Source: Nocardioides palaemonis (lineage in GTDB: Bacteria; Actinomycetota; Actinomycetes; Propionibacteriales; Nocardioidaceae). Taken from it: a DNA stretch of 64,000 nt. Every line of letters begins with the position of its first letter. Position 1 is the first letter of the stretch. Positions 34,602 to 43,401 of the stretch are shown piece after piece. The translations under genes were made by a program, and so were the position numbers. Below the pieces are notes generated by a model. The model was not told where the DNA came from. It did not search any database and saw only the letters and a list, made by a program, of their open reading frames with translations. The DNA lies in assembly GCF_018275325.1 (NCBI RefSeq), contig NZ_JAGVQR010000001.1:310001-374000 (forward strand), given 5' to 3'.

Positions 34602-35590
34602 GAGGCCTCCAGGACGGCCGCGCGTCGGTCGAAGGTGTGGTCCGCGAGCGTGCGTGCGCGGGCCGCGCGGCGGATCCCGTCGGCCCAGTCGCGGTCGCGC
34701 TGCACGCGGCGGCACAGCTCGACGAGCTCGTCGCCGGTGGTCCAGGTGAGGACCTCGGTGCCGGGCTCGTAGAGGTCGCCGACGTCGTCACGGTCGATCA
34801 GCTCGACGCCGCCGACCCCGGCGGCCTCGAAGGTGCGCATGGTGAAGCCGTCCTGGTCGCCGTGCAGGTTGAGGGTCGCGGCAGACGAGGCCATCACGTC
34901 GTAGGCGCGGGCGCGCGACAGGTCACGCTCGGCCGGCACCGTCGGCGCGCCGAACCGCCACGTGCGGAGCCGGTCGACGGGGTGTCCCGACCAGTCTCGG
35001 CCGTAGGCGCGCACCGGCACACCCTGCTCGTGGAGCAGGGTCAGCACGGCTTCGCGGGAGGCGTAGCGCGCGCCGACGAAGCTGACCTGCGCGGTGCGCA
35101 GCGTCGTGGGCTCCGGCACCAGCCGGTGGTCGAAGGCGAGCGGCAGGTGGCGCACCACGTGTCCGCGGGCGGCGAGGTGGGAGGCGTCCCTCATCGAGTA
35201 CGAGGCGAGCGGGCCGGCGGCCAGGAGCCGCTCGGGCGTCCAGCGGGTGCGGCGGACCTCGTCGTAGAGCCAGGTCACGCGCGGCAGGCCGGCGAGGGCG
35301 TCCCAGAAGTCGTCGCCGAGGGTGTCGCCCTTGACCACCACGACCGCCTGCGGGCGGGTCCGTCCGACCGCGGCCACCGCGCCGGCGGTCTGCTCGCGGC
35401 CCAGGCTGCGCAGGCTGCCGGCGCCGATCTTGTGCGGCAGCTGGTGGCGCAGCTGGTGCCAGCTGCGTCCCGCGATCCCGCCGTTGTCGTCGTAGAGGTG
35501 GGTGGTGACGAGGTGGCCGCGCTCGGCCAGCGAGGTCGCGATCGCGGCGTGGTAGCCGTGGAAGCGCGGGCTGACCAGGAGGACCCGCAC
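34586..35590 (-). CDS. CgeB-like glycosyltransferase
   Basis: The 334-residue protein MRVLLVSPRFHGYHAAIATS has the layout of CgeB/Glyco_trans_1_2-type GT-B enzymes. Visible blocks are VVVVKGDTLGDDFW, TWLYDEVRRT, VSFVGARYASREAVLTLL, and the C-terminal LNLHGDQDGFTMRTFEAAGVGGVELID donor-site block. It probably adds a sugar to the growing unit; specificity is unknown. It lies 2 bp downstream of the acetyltransferase gene. Confidence 0.85.
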   Translation of the reverse strand: MRVLLVSPRFHGYHAAIATSLAERGHLVTTHLYDDNGGIAGRSWHQLRHQLPHKIGAGSLRSLGREQTAGAVAAVGRTRPQAVVVVKGDTLGDDFWDALAGLPRVTWLYDEVRRTRWTPERLLAAGPLASYSMRDASHLAARGHVVRHLPLAFDHRLVPEPTTLRTAQVSFVGARYASREAVLTLLHEQGVPVRAYGRDWSGHPVDRLRTWRFGAPTVPAERDLSRARAYDVMASSAATLNLHGDQDGFTMRTFEAAGVGGVELIDRDDVGDLYEPGTEVLTWTTGDELVELCRRVQRDRDWADGIRRAARARTLADHTFDRRAAVLEASWDTV

Positions 35591-35592
35591 GC

Positions 35593-36135
35593 TCAGCCGC
35601 CGACCGGGCGCGCCGGCACGCCCACCACGGTCTGGCCGGGCGCGACGTCGCGGGTGACGACCGCGTGCGCTCCGACGGTGGCGCCGTCGCCGATGGTGAC
35701 GCCGCCGAGCACGACGCAGCGCTGGCCGAGGAAGACGCGGTCGCCGATGGTGATGGGACCGGAGCCGTGCACCTGGTGCCGGTCGTCCCGGTCGTGGTCG
35801 GAGGACGCGACGAAGGCGCCGTCAGCGATCACGCAGTCCGAGCCGATGGTGACCGGGTCGAGGGCGTGGAGGTGGACGCCGTGGCCGAGGTAGGTGCGGT
35901 CGCCGATCCTGAGCTCGCCACCGCCGGGCTCGCTGGCGAGCCACGCGTCCTCGAAGATCGAGCAGCCGTCGCCGATGTGGATCCGCTCGACGCCCTGGAG
36001 CTTGTGGGGCCGGACGATGACGGTCCCGGAGCCGAGGCTGCCGAAGGCGCGGCGGTGGACCAGGTCGGTCACGGCCCTGCCCGCGTGCCAGCGCAGGCGC
36101 GGCCTGGCCTCCGAGAGCCTGCGGGCGATGGTCAC
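35593..36135 (-). CDS. Hexapeptide-repeat acyltransferase (probably O-acetyltransferase)
   Basis: This ~180-residue left-handed beta-helix protein has hexapeptide repeats (VERIHIGDGCSIFED, GELRIGDRTYLGHGV, DPVTIGSDCVIADGAF, GPITIGDRVFLGQRC, GVTIGDGATVGAHAVV) and the C-terminal VVGVPARPVGG of the maltose/galactoside acetyltransferase group. SSDHDRDDRHQ carries the probable catalytic histidine. It likely acetylates a sugar of the glycan. I chose GTG 36135 because TAGAGT ends seven bases before it; the earlier GTG (36144) lies inside that hexamer. It is the first gene of the minus-strand operon down to 24715. Confidence 0.85.
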   Translation of the reverse strand: MTIARRLSEARPRLRWHAGRAVTDLVHRRAFGSLGSGTVIVRPHKLQGVERIHIGDGCSIFEDAWLASEPGGGELRIGDRTYLGHGVHLHALDPVTIGSDCVIADGAFVASSDHDRDDRHQVHGSGPITIGDRVFLGQRCVVLGGVTIGDGATVGAHAVVTRDVAPGQTVVGVPARPVGG

Positions 36136-36142
36136 AGGCGTC

Positions 36143-36148
36143 ACTCTA
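36143..36148 (-). promoter_or_regulatory. Putative leaderless -10 element (TAGAGT), promoter of the 11.4-kb glycan operon
   Basis: On the minus strand TAGAGT ends seven bases before GTG 36135. Genes downstream to 24715 follow almost without gaps, apart from 84 bp before the NeuB gene. Confidence 0.45.
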
Positions 36149-36163
36149 GTGAGGCTCGGGCAT

Positions 36164-37036
36164 TCACGGAGCCGGACTGCCCAGGCGTCTGGCCTCGACG
36201 AGCTTGCCGGCCTCGAAGGCCATCACGGTGAGCCAGCTGCGGCGCTGGTCGCCCGTGCCGCGCCACGGGAAGCCCTTGAGCAGGAGCAGCTCGTGGTGGA
36301 GGCGGCGAGGGACCGACTTGGGGACGACCTCGGCGGGGCGGAACTTCGCGTAGAGCGTGGCGGTGCCTCGCCCGGAGTCGTACTGCTGGCGCAGCACCCC
36401 GCGCAGGTCGGTGCGGATCCGGTAGTGCACGAGGGCGTCGGGGACGTAGACCGGCGTGTATCCGTGGTCGATGGCACGCCAGGCGAAGTCGATCTCCTCC
36501 GCCCCGGCCGGATAGTTCTCGTCGTAGCCGCCCACGGCGTCGAAGACCTCGCGCCGGAGAGCCGTGTTGCCGCCGAAGGTGTAAGGCCGGTTCCCCCACG
36601 TCGTCAGGAGGTGGGTGGTCTGCGTGTCGATCGGGCTCCAGTTCGCGGACGCACCCGAGAGCCGGGCCGTCTCGACCGGACCGCCCGCCATGGTGTGCGT
36701 GTCGAGGGCCTTCACGAGGGCAGCGACCCATCCCGGACAGACCACGTCGTCCGCGTCGCAGATCAGGATCCGGTCCGTGCGGGCGTGCTCGATGCCGACG
36801 TTGCGCGCCACCGACACGCCTTGGGCGCGCGAGGCGTCGACGACGCGGAGGTCGAGCCGGTCGGCCCACGCGCCCGCGGCCGCGGCGAGGTCGTCGGTCG
36901 AGTTGTTGTCGGCGACCACGACCTCGAAGGGAGGCGCGTCGACCTGGGTCGCGAGGGCCTCCAGCTGCTGGCCGATCAGGTGCGCGGCGTTGTAGGTGGG
37001 GATGACCACCGAGCACACGACATCCCCAGGCGGCAT
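36164..37036 (-). CDS. Glycosyltransferase family 2
   Basis: The 290-residue GT-A enzyme has VCSVVIPTYNAAHLIGQQLE, VVVADNNSTDDLAAAAG, VSVARNVGIEHARTDRILIC with DADD as metal-binding motif, YTFGGNTALRREVFDAVGGYDENYPAGAEEIDFAWRA, and a C-terminal basic region. Only the part from ATG 37036 belongs to it; a TACAGT hexamer ends seven bases before. It is 28 bp upstream of the operon start at 36135 and on the same strand. Sugar specificity is unknown. Confidence 0.9.
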   Translation of the reverse strand: MPPGDVVCSVVIPTYNAAHLIGQQLEALATQVDAPPFEVVVADNNSTDDLAAAAGAWADRLDLRVVDASRAQGVSVARNVGIEHARTDRILICDADDVVCPGWVAALVKALDTHTMAGGPVETARLSGASANWSPIDTQTTHLLTTWGNRPYTFGGNTALRREVFDAVGGYDENYPAGAEEIDFAWRAIDHGYTPVYVPDALVHYRIRTDLRGVLRQQYDSGRGTATLYAKFRPAEVVPKSVPRRLHHELLLLKGFPWRGTGDQRRSWLTVMAFEAGKLVEARRLGSPAP

Positions 37037-37043
37037 GCTGCCT

Positions 37044-37049
37044 ACTGTA
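37044..37049 (-). promoter_or_regulatory. Putative leaderless -10 element (TACAGT)
   Basis: On the minus strand TACAGT ends seven bases before ATG 37036 of the family 2 glycosyltransferase. Confidence 0.4.
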
Positions 37050-37072
37050 TGGGGGTCCGCGAGGATGTGGGC

Positions 37073-37936
37073 ATGGATCCGCTCCGGGCTGCGCGCCAGG
37101 CCAAGCACCTCGCCTTCGTCGCCGACAAACGATCGCGCAGAGCGCTGAAGAAGGCGAAGTTCGACCTCGCGACCCTGGCCTTTCGTCAGACGGAGCGAAT
37201 ACGTCCCTTCTCGTATGACCCATCGCGTTATGCAGACACGTTCCTCGCCCGCTCGGTGCTCCCTGATCGGCCGAGCGCATTTCCCGAACGTGTCTTCGCA
37301 ATATGGGCTGGCGAGAACGAGCTGACCGACAACAGGAAGCGCAACCTCGAGCTCGTCCGGAGTCGCATCGGGTTGCCGGTGGAGCTCGTCACTCCCGCAT
37401 CCTTGGGGCGGTGGCTTGTTCCCGGACATCTTCTCCACCCGGCGTACGAGCACCTCTCGCTGATCCATCGCTCCGACTACCTGCGTGGCTACCTGATGCA
37501 TCACCACGGTGGCGCCTATGTGGACATCAAGCGGCCGCTCGACTCATGGTCCGTGCCGTTCTCGGTGATGGAGCGTGATCCGCATGCCTGGGTGACGAGC
37601 TACTCAGCGGCGCACGCCAATTGGATCGGGAAGCTCCCAGGCCGGATGGGCAGGGACATCCTGATCCACTACCGAGTCACCTTCGGCAAGAGTGGCTTCA
37701 TGATGCGATCGCAGACACCGCTCACGTCAGAGTGGATGGCGGAGATGGATCTACGTCTGGACGCGGCACGCAGCGCGCTCGCCGCGCATCCGGGCGGAGT
37801 CTTTGGGGACGACCCGGAGTACCCGCTGTCCTGGACGGATCTGCTCGGCCGCATCCTCGATCCCCTGACCTTGAAGTACCTGGCGCATGTCCGACTCGAC
37901 GACCGCCTGCTGCTTGACTTCGAGGACTACCGATGA
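37073..37936 (+). CDS. DXD-type glycosyltransferase (capsular polysaccharide synthesis family)
   Basis: The 287-residue protein has RPFSYDPSRYADTFLARS, VFAIWAGENELTDNRKRNLE, LSLIHRSDYLRGYLMHHHGG and AYVDIKRP, the last a DXD-like metal site. This is the layout of Gly_transf_sug/PF05704 enzymes with a GT-A fold. Codon use is less GC-biased than in neighbours (runs such as AATACGTCCC, TCGTATGACCCATCGCG). The next gene is a paralogue beginning at the overlapping ATGA. Both end in FEDYR. Transfer from another lineage is likely. Confidence 0.8.
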   Translation: MDPLRAARQAKHLAFVADKRSRRALKKAKFDLATLAFRQTERIRPFSYDPSRYADTFLARSVLPDRPSAFPERVFAIWAGENELTDNRKRNLELVRSRIGLPVELVTPASLGRWLVPGHLLHPAYEHLSLIHRSDYLRGYLMHHHGGAYVDIKRPLDSWSVPFSVMERDPHAWVTSYSAAHANWIGKLPGRMGRDILIHYRVTFGKSGFMMRSQTPLTSEWMAEMDLRLDAARSALAAHPGGVFGDDPEYPLSWTDLLGRILDPLTLKYLAHVRLDDRLLLDFEDYR

Positions 37937-38832
37937 CCGATTCCATCCCTCGGGGAGTCCTCCCACGGCTCGTCCACGGGCTCCGGCAGGTCAAGCTGTT
38001 CCTCTTCGTGGCGAAGAAGCGCGCAGGCTGGCGATGGCACATGGCGTGGGTTCGTCCCGCGGACCCGCCGTGGCGGCTCTACCAGCGCCTGCGCCCATTC
38101 CGCTACGACCCGTCCCGCTACGAGGACACCTTCCTGGCTCACACCTCGGACGCGGCCGCCGACACGGAGGCAGATGTCCCGCGGCGGATCTTCGTGGTGT
38201 GGACCGGTCCTCACGCGTTGACGCCCAATCGCCAACGCGGCTTGGACAGCATCAGAGGCATGAACGCGGACCTCGAGGTCGTGCTCGTCACCGACGACAA
38301 CCTGAGCGACTGGTTGGTCGACGGGCATCCGTTGCACCCGTCGTACGAGCACTTGTCCCTCAATCACAGGTCGGACCACCTCCGCGCCTACCTGCTCCAC
38401 CACCACGGTGGCGGCTACAGCGACGTGAAGCCCGTGCGAGAGCCGTGGGCACCCGCGTTCGACAGGTTGGACGCCTCACCGGCTTGGCTCGTCGGGTACA
38501 CGGAACACCGCTTCGACATGGTGGCCAAGGTCCCAGGCGTGCTGGGACGGGACCTGGTGCGCGCATCAACACAGGTGTTCGGGTGCGGCTCGTTCATCTC
38601 GCGTCCCCGTACGGCATTCACCGACGAGCTGCTCGCCGAGCAGTACCGGCGGCTGGACGAGTGGGCTGACGACCTACGACGGACGCCAGGTGGTGACCGG
38701 GGCCAGGTCGATGGCTACGTCGTGCCCTGGCTCGGGCTCATGGGCAGCATCGTCGGGCCCCTGTGCCTGAAGTACCAGTCCCACCTGATCCACGACAACA
38801 CCATCAAGGTGGTCTTCGAGGACTACCGCTGA
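37933..38832 (+). CDS. DXD-type glycosyltransferase, paralogue of the preceding gene
   Basis: The 299-residue protein shares RPFRYDPSRYEDTFLA, IFVVWTGPHALTPNRQRGLD, EHLSLNHRSDHLRAYLLHHH, GGGYSDVKP and the terminal VVFEDYR with the upstream gene, so the pair arose by duplication. The DXD-like position reads S-D-V here. The start codon overlaps the stop of the first copy. The last 10 bp overlap the end of the convergent ABC transporter gene. Confidence 0.8.
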   Translation: MTDSIPRGVLPRLVHGLRQVKLFLFVAKKRAGWRWHMAWVRPADPPWRLYQRLRPFRYDPSRYEDTFLAHTSDAAADTEADVPRRIFVVWTGPHALTPNRQRGLDSIRGMNADLEVVLVTDDNLSDWLVDGHPLHPSYEHLSLNHRSDHLRAYLLHHHGGGYSDVKPVREPWAPAFDRLDASPAWLVGYTEHRFDMVAKVPGVLGRDLVRASTQVFGCGSFISRPRTAFTDELLAEQYRRLDEWADDLRRTPGGDRGQVDGYVVPWLGLMGSIVGPLCLKYQSHLIHDNTIKVVFEDYR

Positions 38833-40718
38833 GCTTCCTCGGTGGGCTGTCCGTGAACAGGTACGTCGAGCGAGCCGAGCCGCACCATGTGAGCGAAGCT
38901 GGGGTTGCTCTCGCGCACCTCGTCGAACGTCCCGAAACCCTCGATCCGACCTCCCTCGAGGTACGCGAGCCGGTCGCAGTGGCGGACCGTGGAGAGTCGG
39001 TGGGCAACGATGACGAGGGTGATCTCCCCCTGCAGCGCCCCAACGACGTCGCTGATCTTGCGCTCTGTCACGTTGTCGAGGGCCGAGGTCGCCTCGTCGA
39101 GCACGAGCACGCGCGGTCGTCGGTAGAGAGCACGCGCGATGCCCACCCGCTGCCGCTGCCCGCCGCTGAGCCGAACACCGTCCCCGTTGAGCTCCGTCAT
39201 CAGACCATCGGGCAGGCGAGCGACGAGATCGCCCAGCTGAGCCTGCTCAACAGCCGCCGCGAGCCGAGCGTCATCGATCTCCGGACCGCGCGCGTCGAAG
39301 GCGATGTTGGCAGCCAAGGTCCCGTTGAACAGCACCACCTCCTGCGGGACCATCGCGAGGTTGTCCTGCCAGTCGAGCATGTGGTCCGAGATGTCGACGC
39401 CGTCGACCGTGATTCGACCGGAGGTGGGAGCGAGCAGGCCGAGCACCAGATCGACGAGTGTCGACTTGCCGGCGCCCGATGGACCGACCAGCGCCAAGCT
39501 GGTGCCGGGGCTGATCGATAGATCGACGCCGCGCACGACCTCCGGTCCCGTCTCGTACCCGAAGCTCACGTGCTCGAGCTGCACAGCCTTCTCGAAGGGA
39601 AGTGGCACCCGGCTGCGGCGGGGGTCGGGCAGACGCTCCGTCGTGCGCGCTGCGATCGCGAGCTCTGGCAGGACGATGTCGAGTCCCTTGGCTCCTACCC
39701 TGATTCCTCCGGTGGCCTGGATGAGGCGGCCGAGGCTCGGCAGCATCCGGTAGCCGGCCACGGCGAAGAGTGCGAGCTTCGCCACAGCAGACTCGGCGCC
39801 CTCCTGGGAGATCAACAGCGCGGCGGAAGCGGCGACGCCGAGGATGAAGAGCACCTCCAGAGCCAGCCGCGGCAGCTCGGAGAAGAAGGTGCTCGAGCGG
39901 CGGCCCCGGATGCCGACCATGCGGGCCGCACCGAACTCGTCGACGAAGTGGCGGGCGGAGTCACGGATCTTGATTTCCTTGACGCCGGCGAGTGCGTTGT
40001 GTGCCATCACGTACGAGACCGCGCTGCTCGTGAGCATTGCCTCACCGCCCTGCGCCACGCGCCTCTGGGTGAATCGCAGGAGGACGGTCGCTGCGACGCC
40101 GAAGTAGGCGATCGCGGCAAGGGTCGGCACGGGCATGGTGATGAGGAGGCCGGTCAACAGAAGGGTCAGAGACACGGTCTCGGTCAGGAGGCTGATCGTT
40201 GCGGACACGGCGGCGTAGGACTGGCCGACAGCGTCGCCCACGATGCGGATGAGATCTCCCTGTGACCGCCGGAGGTGCACCGTGTAGGGGCCGCGGAGGA
40301 GGTGCGTGAGCAGCCGCTTCGACGTCCCCAGCTCTTGCGTCGCAATGAAGGTGAGAGACCACCAACGGTAGGCCGCGGTGACGACCGCCTTCAGCACGAA
40401 TCCGACCACCACGAACAGTGCGAGGTAGACGGCCAGCTGTTCGCGGGAGGGGTTGCCGAGGAAGCTCGAGACCTTGCCGAGGGCGCCTGTGTCCTCCGGC
40501 GCGCCGGTCATGAGCTGGATGAGAGGGAGGATCGCGAGAACGCTTGCGACCTCCAGCAGCGCCACCGCGATCGATCCGAGCAGCGCGAGCAGAAGCTTGC
40601 GTCGCGTGCTTCGGTCGAACAAAAGGCCCAGCCCGTGCCGGCGACCGTTGAGCGAGGTGATGCGTTGCCAGCGGCTTGTCGGCGTGGCATCCACGACTGG
40701 CTCAGTGGAGTCGGTCAC
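38823..40718 (-). CDS. ABC transporter with fused permease and ATPase (MsbA/PglK-like)
   Basis: From GTG 40718 the protein has 631 residues. It has six membrane segments in about 40-350 (KLLLALLGSIAVALLEVASV onward) and an ATPase with Walker A GPSGAGKSTL, Q-loop MVPQEVVLFNGT, signature LSGGQRQR, Walker B VLVLDEATSALD and H-loop AHRLSTV. Family members flip lipid-linked oligosaccharides or export lipids. As no Wzx-type flippase is found in the window, it is a candidate for translocating the lipid-linked unit. It lies in the same base-composition-shifted patch as the two glycosyltransferases. A CACAGT hexamer ends six bases before the start. Confidence 0.9.
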   Translation of the reverse strand: MTDSTEPVVDATPTSRWQRITSLNGRRHGLGLLFDRSTRRKLLLALLGSIAVALLEVASVLAILPLIQLMTGAPEDTGALGKVSSFLGNPSREQLAVYLALFVVVGFVLKAVVTAAYRWWSLTFIATQELGTSKRLLTHLLRGPYTVHLRRSQGDLIRIVGDAVGQSYAAVSATISLLTETVSLTLLLTGLLITMPVPTLAAIAYFGVAATVLLRFTQRRVAQGGEAMLTSSAVSYVMAHNALAGVKEIKIRDSARHFVDEFGAARMVGIRGRRSSTFFSELPRLALEVLFILGVAASAALLISQEGAESAVAKLALFAVAGYRMLPSLGRLIQATGGIRVGAKGLDIVLPELAIAARTTERLPDPRRSRVPLPFEKAVQLEHVSFGYETGPEVVRGVDLSISPGTSLALVGPSGAGKSTLVDLVLGLLAPTSGRITVDGVDISDHMLDWQDNLAMVPQEVVLFNGTLAANIAFDARGPEIDDARLAAAVEQAQLGDLVARLPDGLMTELNGDGVRLSGGQRQRVGIARALYRRPRVLVLDEATSALDNVTERKISDVVGALQGEITLVIVAHRLSTVRHCDRLAYLEGGRIEGFGTFDEVRESNPSFAHMVRLGSLDVPVHGQPTEEAQR

Positions 40719-40797
40719 GGGCCAACTGTGCCACGCGAACCAGGGTGCGCTCGGCCAATCGCAGTGTGGACCGCCAGCCGATGCCAGTATGGGCCGA

Positions 40798-41874
40798 GTG
40801 ATCCGCTTCATGGCGCCCGACCTGGCCTCCCCGAGTGGGGGCATCAAGGTGATCTACCGCTACGTCGAGCACCTGTGCGCCCTCGGCCACGACGCCCGCG
40901 TCTGGCACGGGACACCGGGCTTCGCCTACGAGTCGTGGGGCTCGACCGCACCGGTCGACACCGGCACCGAGCTCGACTTCGCGGCGGGCGACGTCTTGGT
41001 GATGCCCGAGACGGGCGGGTCCAAGTGGAGCTTCCTGTCGCAGGGCCAGCCGGTGGTGATGCTGTGCCAGGGCATGGACTTCGTCTTCTCCAACAGCGAC
41101 TTCCTCACCGACGAGCCCGGCGCCTACCCGGGCTGGCCGCAGGCGACTGCCGCCCTCACGGTCTCGGACGCGATCCACACCTTCCTCGAGCGGGCGTGCC
41201 ACGACGGTTTCCCGCTGCACAACGTGCCGGTCCAGATCGAGGACTGGTTCGAGCCCCGCCCCAAGGAGCGCCGGATCGCGCTGATGCCGCGTCGCCGGCG
41301 CGAGGACCTCCTCGGCGCGGTCCAGCTCGTACGTCGCTCCGGTCGCCTCGACGGGTGGGAGATCGTGCTCATCGACGGCATGACCCAGCAGCAGGTGGCC
41401 GAGGAGCTCGGACGGGCCGCGGTCTTCCTCTTCGGCGCCGAGCGGGAGGGCGTCGGGCTGCCGGGCGCGGAGGCGATGGCGTCGGGCTGCTACGTCGTCG
41501 GCTTCACCGGTGACGGCGCCAAGGAGTACATGCTCCCGGAGCACTCGTCGGTCATCGCCGACTCCGACGTCGTGGGCATGTGCGACCGGACCCTCGAGGC
41601 GATGGACTGGTTCGACCACGACCGCGAAACCTTCGATGCGAGGGCCGAGGCCGGGCGCACGTGGGTGCGCTCGCGGCACAGTGCCGAGCTGGTCCGTACG
41701 CGGCTCGACGAGGCGTTCACCGCCATCACCGCCGAGGGCTCGCCGTCAAGGCTCCCGCACGACGTGCGGATGCAGCACTACCAGGCGCACGCACCGCGCT
41801 ACGGCGCCGCCGGACGCGCGTACGTCTCCGCGAGGCGCGTCGCGCGTCGGGCCGTGGACCGCGCCCGGGGTTGA
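40798..41874 (+). CDS. Glycosyltransferase (GT4-like)
   Basis: The 358-residue protein begins VIRFMAPDLASPSGGIKVIYR and has DVLVMPETGGSKWSFLSQGQ, MDFVFSNSDFLT, and a C-terminal donor-site block FGAEREGVGLPGAEAMASGCYVVGF with EX7E-type glutamates, then AKEYMLPEHSSVI. It is probably a GT-B hexosyltransferase of unknown specificity. I preferred GTG 40798, with CAGTAT seven bases before, to the in-frame ATG at 40789, which overlaps that hexamer. Confidence 0.78.
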   Translation: MIRFMAPDLASPSGGIKVIYRYVEHLCALGHDARVWHGTPGFAYESWGSTAPVDTGTELDFAAGDVLVMPETGGSKWSFLSQGQPVVMLCQGMDFVFSNSDFLTDEPGAYPGWPQATAALTVSDAIHTFLERACHDGFPLHNVPVQIEDWFEPRPKERRIALMPRRRREDLLGAVQLVRRSGRLDGWEIVLIDGMTQQQVAEELGRAAVFLFGAEREGVGLPGAEAMASGCYVVGFTGDGAKEYMLPEHSSVIADSDVVGMCDRTLEAMDWFDHDRETFDARAEAGRTWVRSRHSAELVRTRLDEAFTAITAEGSPSRLPHDVRMQHYQAHAPRYGAAGRAYVSARRVARRAVDRARG

Positions 41875-41902
41875 GGCGCAGGCGATCGGTCGCGGGGGCC
41901 TC

Positions 41903-42757
41903 TCAGCCTCGTCGCACGTGACCGCGAAGTCGCGCCCGGAGCGCGAGCACCAAGTCAATCGCCTGCTTCTTCACGTCATTGATGCGTCCGTATCGCTTGG
42001 TGAAGTAGTTGAGCTCCACCTGCTGGCGCCACAGCCGCTCCATCACCACGTCGAGGTGCGCGGCCCAGACGTCGGGGTTGCGGCGCACGATCTCGAGCTG
42101 CTGGGCCAGCTTGTCCTCCCAGGTCGTCGTGGCCGTGGCCTGCGCGGCATGGATCCGGTAGTGGTACTGGATCGCGTCCAGCGTCACCGTCACCCCGCCG
42201 AGCGCCAGCACGCGCAGCCAGAAGTCGTAGTCCTCGAACCAGCGCAGGTCGCCGAAGCCGCCGACCTCGACCCAGTCCCGTCGGCGGAACACCGAGATCC
42301 CGGGGACGACGTTGTAGAAGAGCATGTCCACCAGGCCGTTCGGGGCCCCGCTCGCGGAGTCGACCGCGTCGCTCGCCCCGAAGCACTGGATGTCGGTCGT
42401 CACGATGCTCACGTCGTCCCGCTCGTCGAGCACCTCGGTCGCGAGCGCGGCGTAGGTCGGCTCCACCCGGTCGTCGCTGCCCATCGCGAAGACGTAGTCG
42501 GTGTCGAGGGCCTCGATCCCGGTGTTGAGCGCCAGGCCGGGCCCGCGGTTGACCTCGTGGCGCAGGAGACGGGCCGACGTGGTGGCGGCAATCTCCTCGA
42601 GCGCCGCCACGGTCGCCGGCGACGTCGAGCAGTCGTCGACCAGGACCACGTCCACGGGGACGGTCTGGGCGAGCGCGGAGGCGAGGGCCTCGCTGAGGTA
42701 GCCGGGGTCGGTGTCGAAGACCGGCACGACGATGCTGACCCGTGGCCCGGTCGTCAC
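41903..42757 (-). CDS. Glycosyltransferase family 2
   Basis: This 284-residue GT-A enzyme has RVSIVVPVFDTDPGYLSEAL, VVLVDDCSTSPATVAAL, NRGPGLALNTGIEALDTDY, AMGSDDRVEPTYAAL and ISVFRRRDWVEVGGF with RWFEDYDFWLR. It is translationally coupled to the WbqC-like gene by a GTGA overlap and is the last of the PIG-L/WbqC/GT2 trio. Confidence 0.88.
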   Translation of the reverse strand: MTTGPRVSIVVPVFDTDPGYLSEALASALAQTVPVDVVLVDDCSTSPATVAALEEIAATTSARLLRHEVNRGPGLALNTGIEALDTDYVFAMGSDDRVEPTYAALATEVLDERDDVSIVTTDIQCFGASDAVDSASGAPNGLVDMLFYNVVPGISVFRRRDWVEVGGFGDLRWFEDYDFWLRVLALGGVTVTLDAIQYHYRIHAAQATATTTWEDKLAQQLEIVRRNPDVWAAHLDVVMERLWRQQVELNYFTKRYGRINDVKKQAIDLVLALRARLRGHVRRG

Positions 42758-43401
42758 CGGTCGGTCACCGCCCGCGAGACGACCTCCATGGGGTCGTCGT
42801 GGTCCATCAGGACGGTGACGATCGAGTCGCCGGTGGTCTTGAGGTGGTCGGAGAACTCCAGGCCGATGCCGAGCTCGCGGAACTTCGCCTGCGCCTCCTC
42901 GCCGAGGTAGTCCTTTGCTCCCGTCCCGGACAGGTACGACGTCGCGCCGACCATCTGCAGCTGCTCGAGCACCCGGTCGGCCGCCTTCTCGGTCGGCGGC
43001 TCGGTGACGACGACCTCGGTGGTGATGCCGAGGTAGTCGCGCATCGCGAGGATCAGCTGGTGGTTGATGTCGGCGAGGTTGTGGGAGTCGACGGCGTGGA
43101 CCATCGCGAGCACGTCGCCGCCCCGGTCCTTCCAGTGCCGCGCGCCGCGGTAGCGACCGGTGATGGAGCTCTCGAGGTGGTCCTGCCAGCCCGGCTTCAC
43201 GATCGTCTCGTTGATCGGGATGAGGTGCGGCTTGGTCTCCAGCGGCAGCGTGACCCACGACCCGCGCATCATCACCCGGCGCTGCACCCAGTGCTTCTGC
43301 AGCTGGTCGTGCACGGCGAGCACGAAGCGGTCGCTGTGGAGCATCTTGAACCAGAAGCCGGGCCAGGGGAGCAGGTCGGGCTGGTGGATGGCGACCTTCA
43401 C
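42754..43401 (-). CDS. WbqC-like family protein
   Basis: The 215-residue protein begins VKVAIHQPDLLPWPGFWFKM, the signature of the WbqC family, followed by DRFVLAVHDQLQKHWVQRRVMM and WVTLPLETKPHLIPINE. WbqC-like proteins sit in O-antigen and glycopeptide loci and are thought to modify amino sugars, but the reaction is not settled to my knowledge. It follows a PIG-L deacetylase with a GTGA overlap, a common pairing. Confidence 0.85.
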   Translation of the reverse strand: MKVAIHQPDLLPWPGFWFKMLHSDRFVLAVHDQLQKHWVQRRVMMRGSWVTLPLETKPHLIPINETIVKPGWQDHLESSITGRYRGARHWKDRGGDVLAMVHAVDSHNLADINHQLILAMRDYLGITTEVVVTEPPTEKAADRVLEQLQMVGATSYLSGTGAKDYLGEEAQAKFRELGIGLEFSDHLKTTGDSIVTVLMDHDDPMEVVSRAVTDR

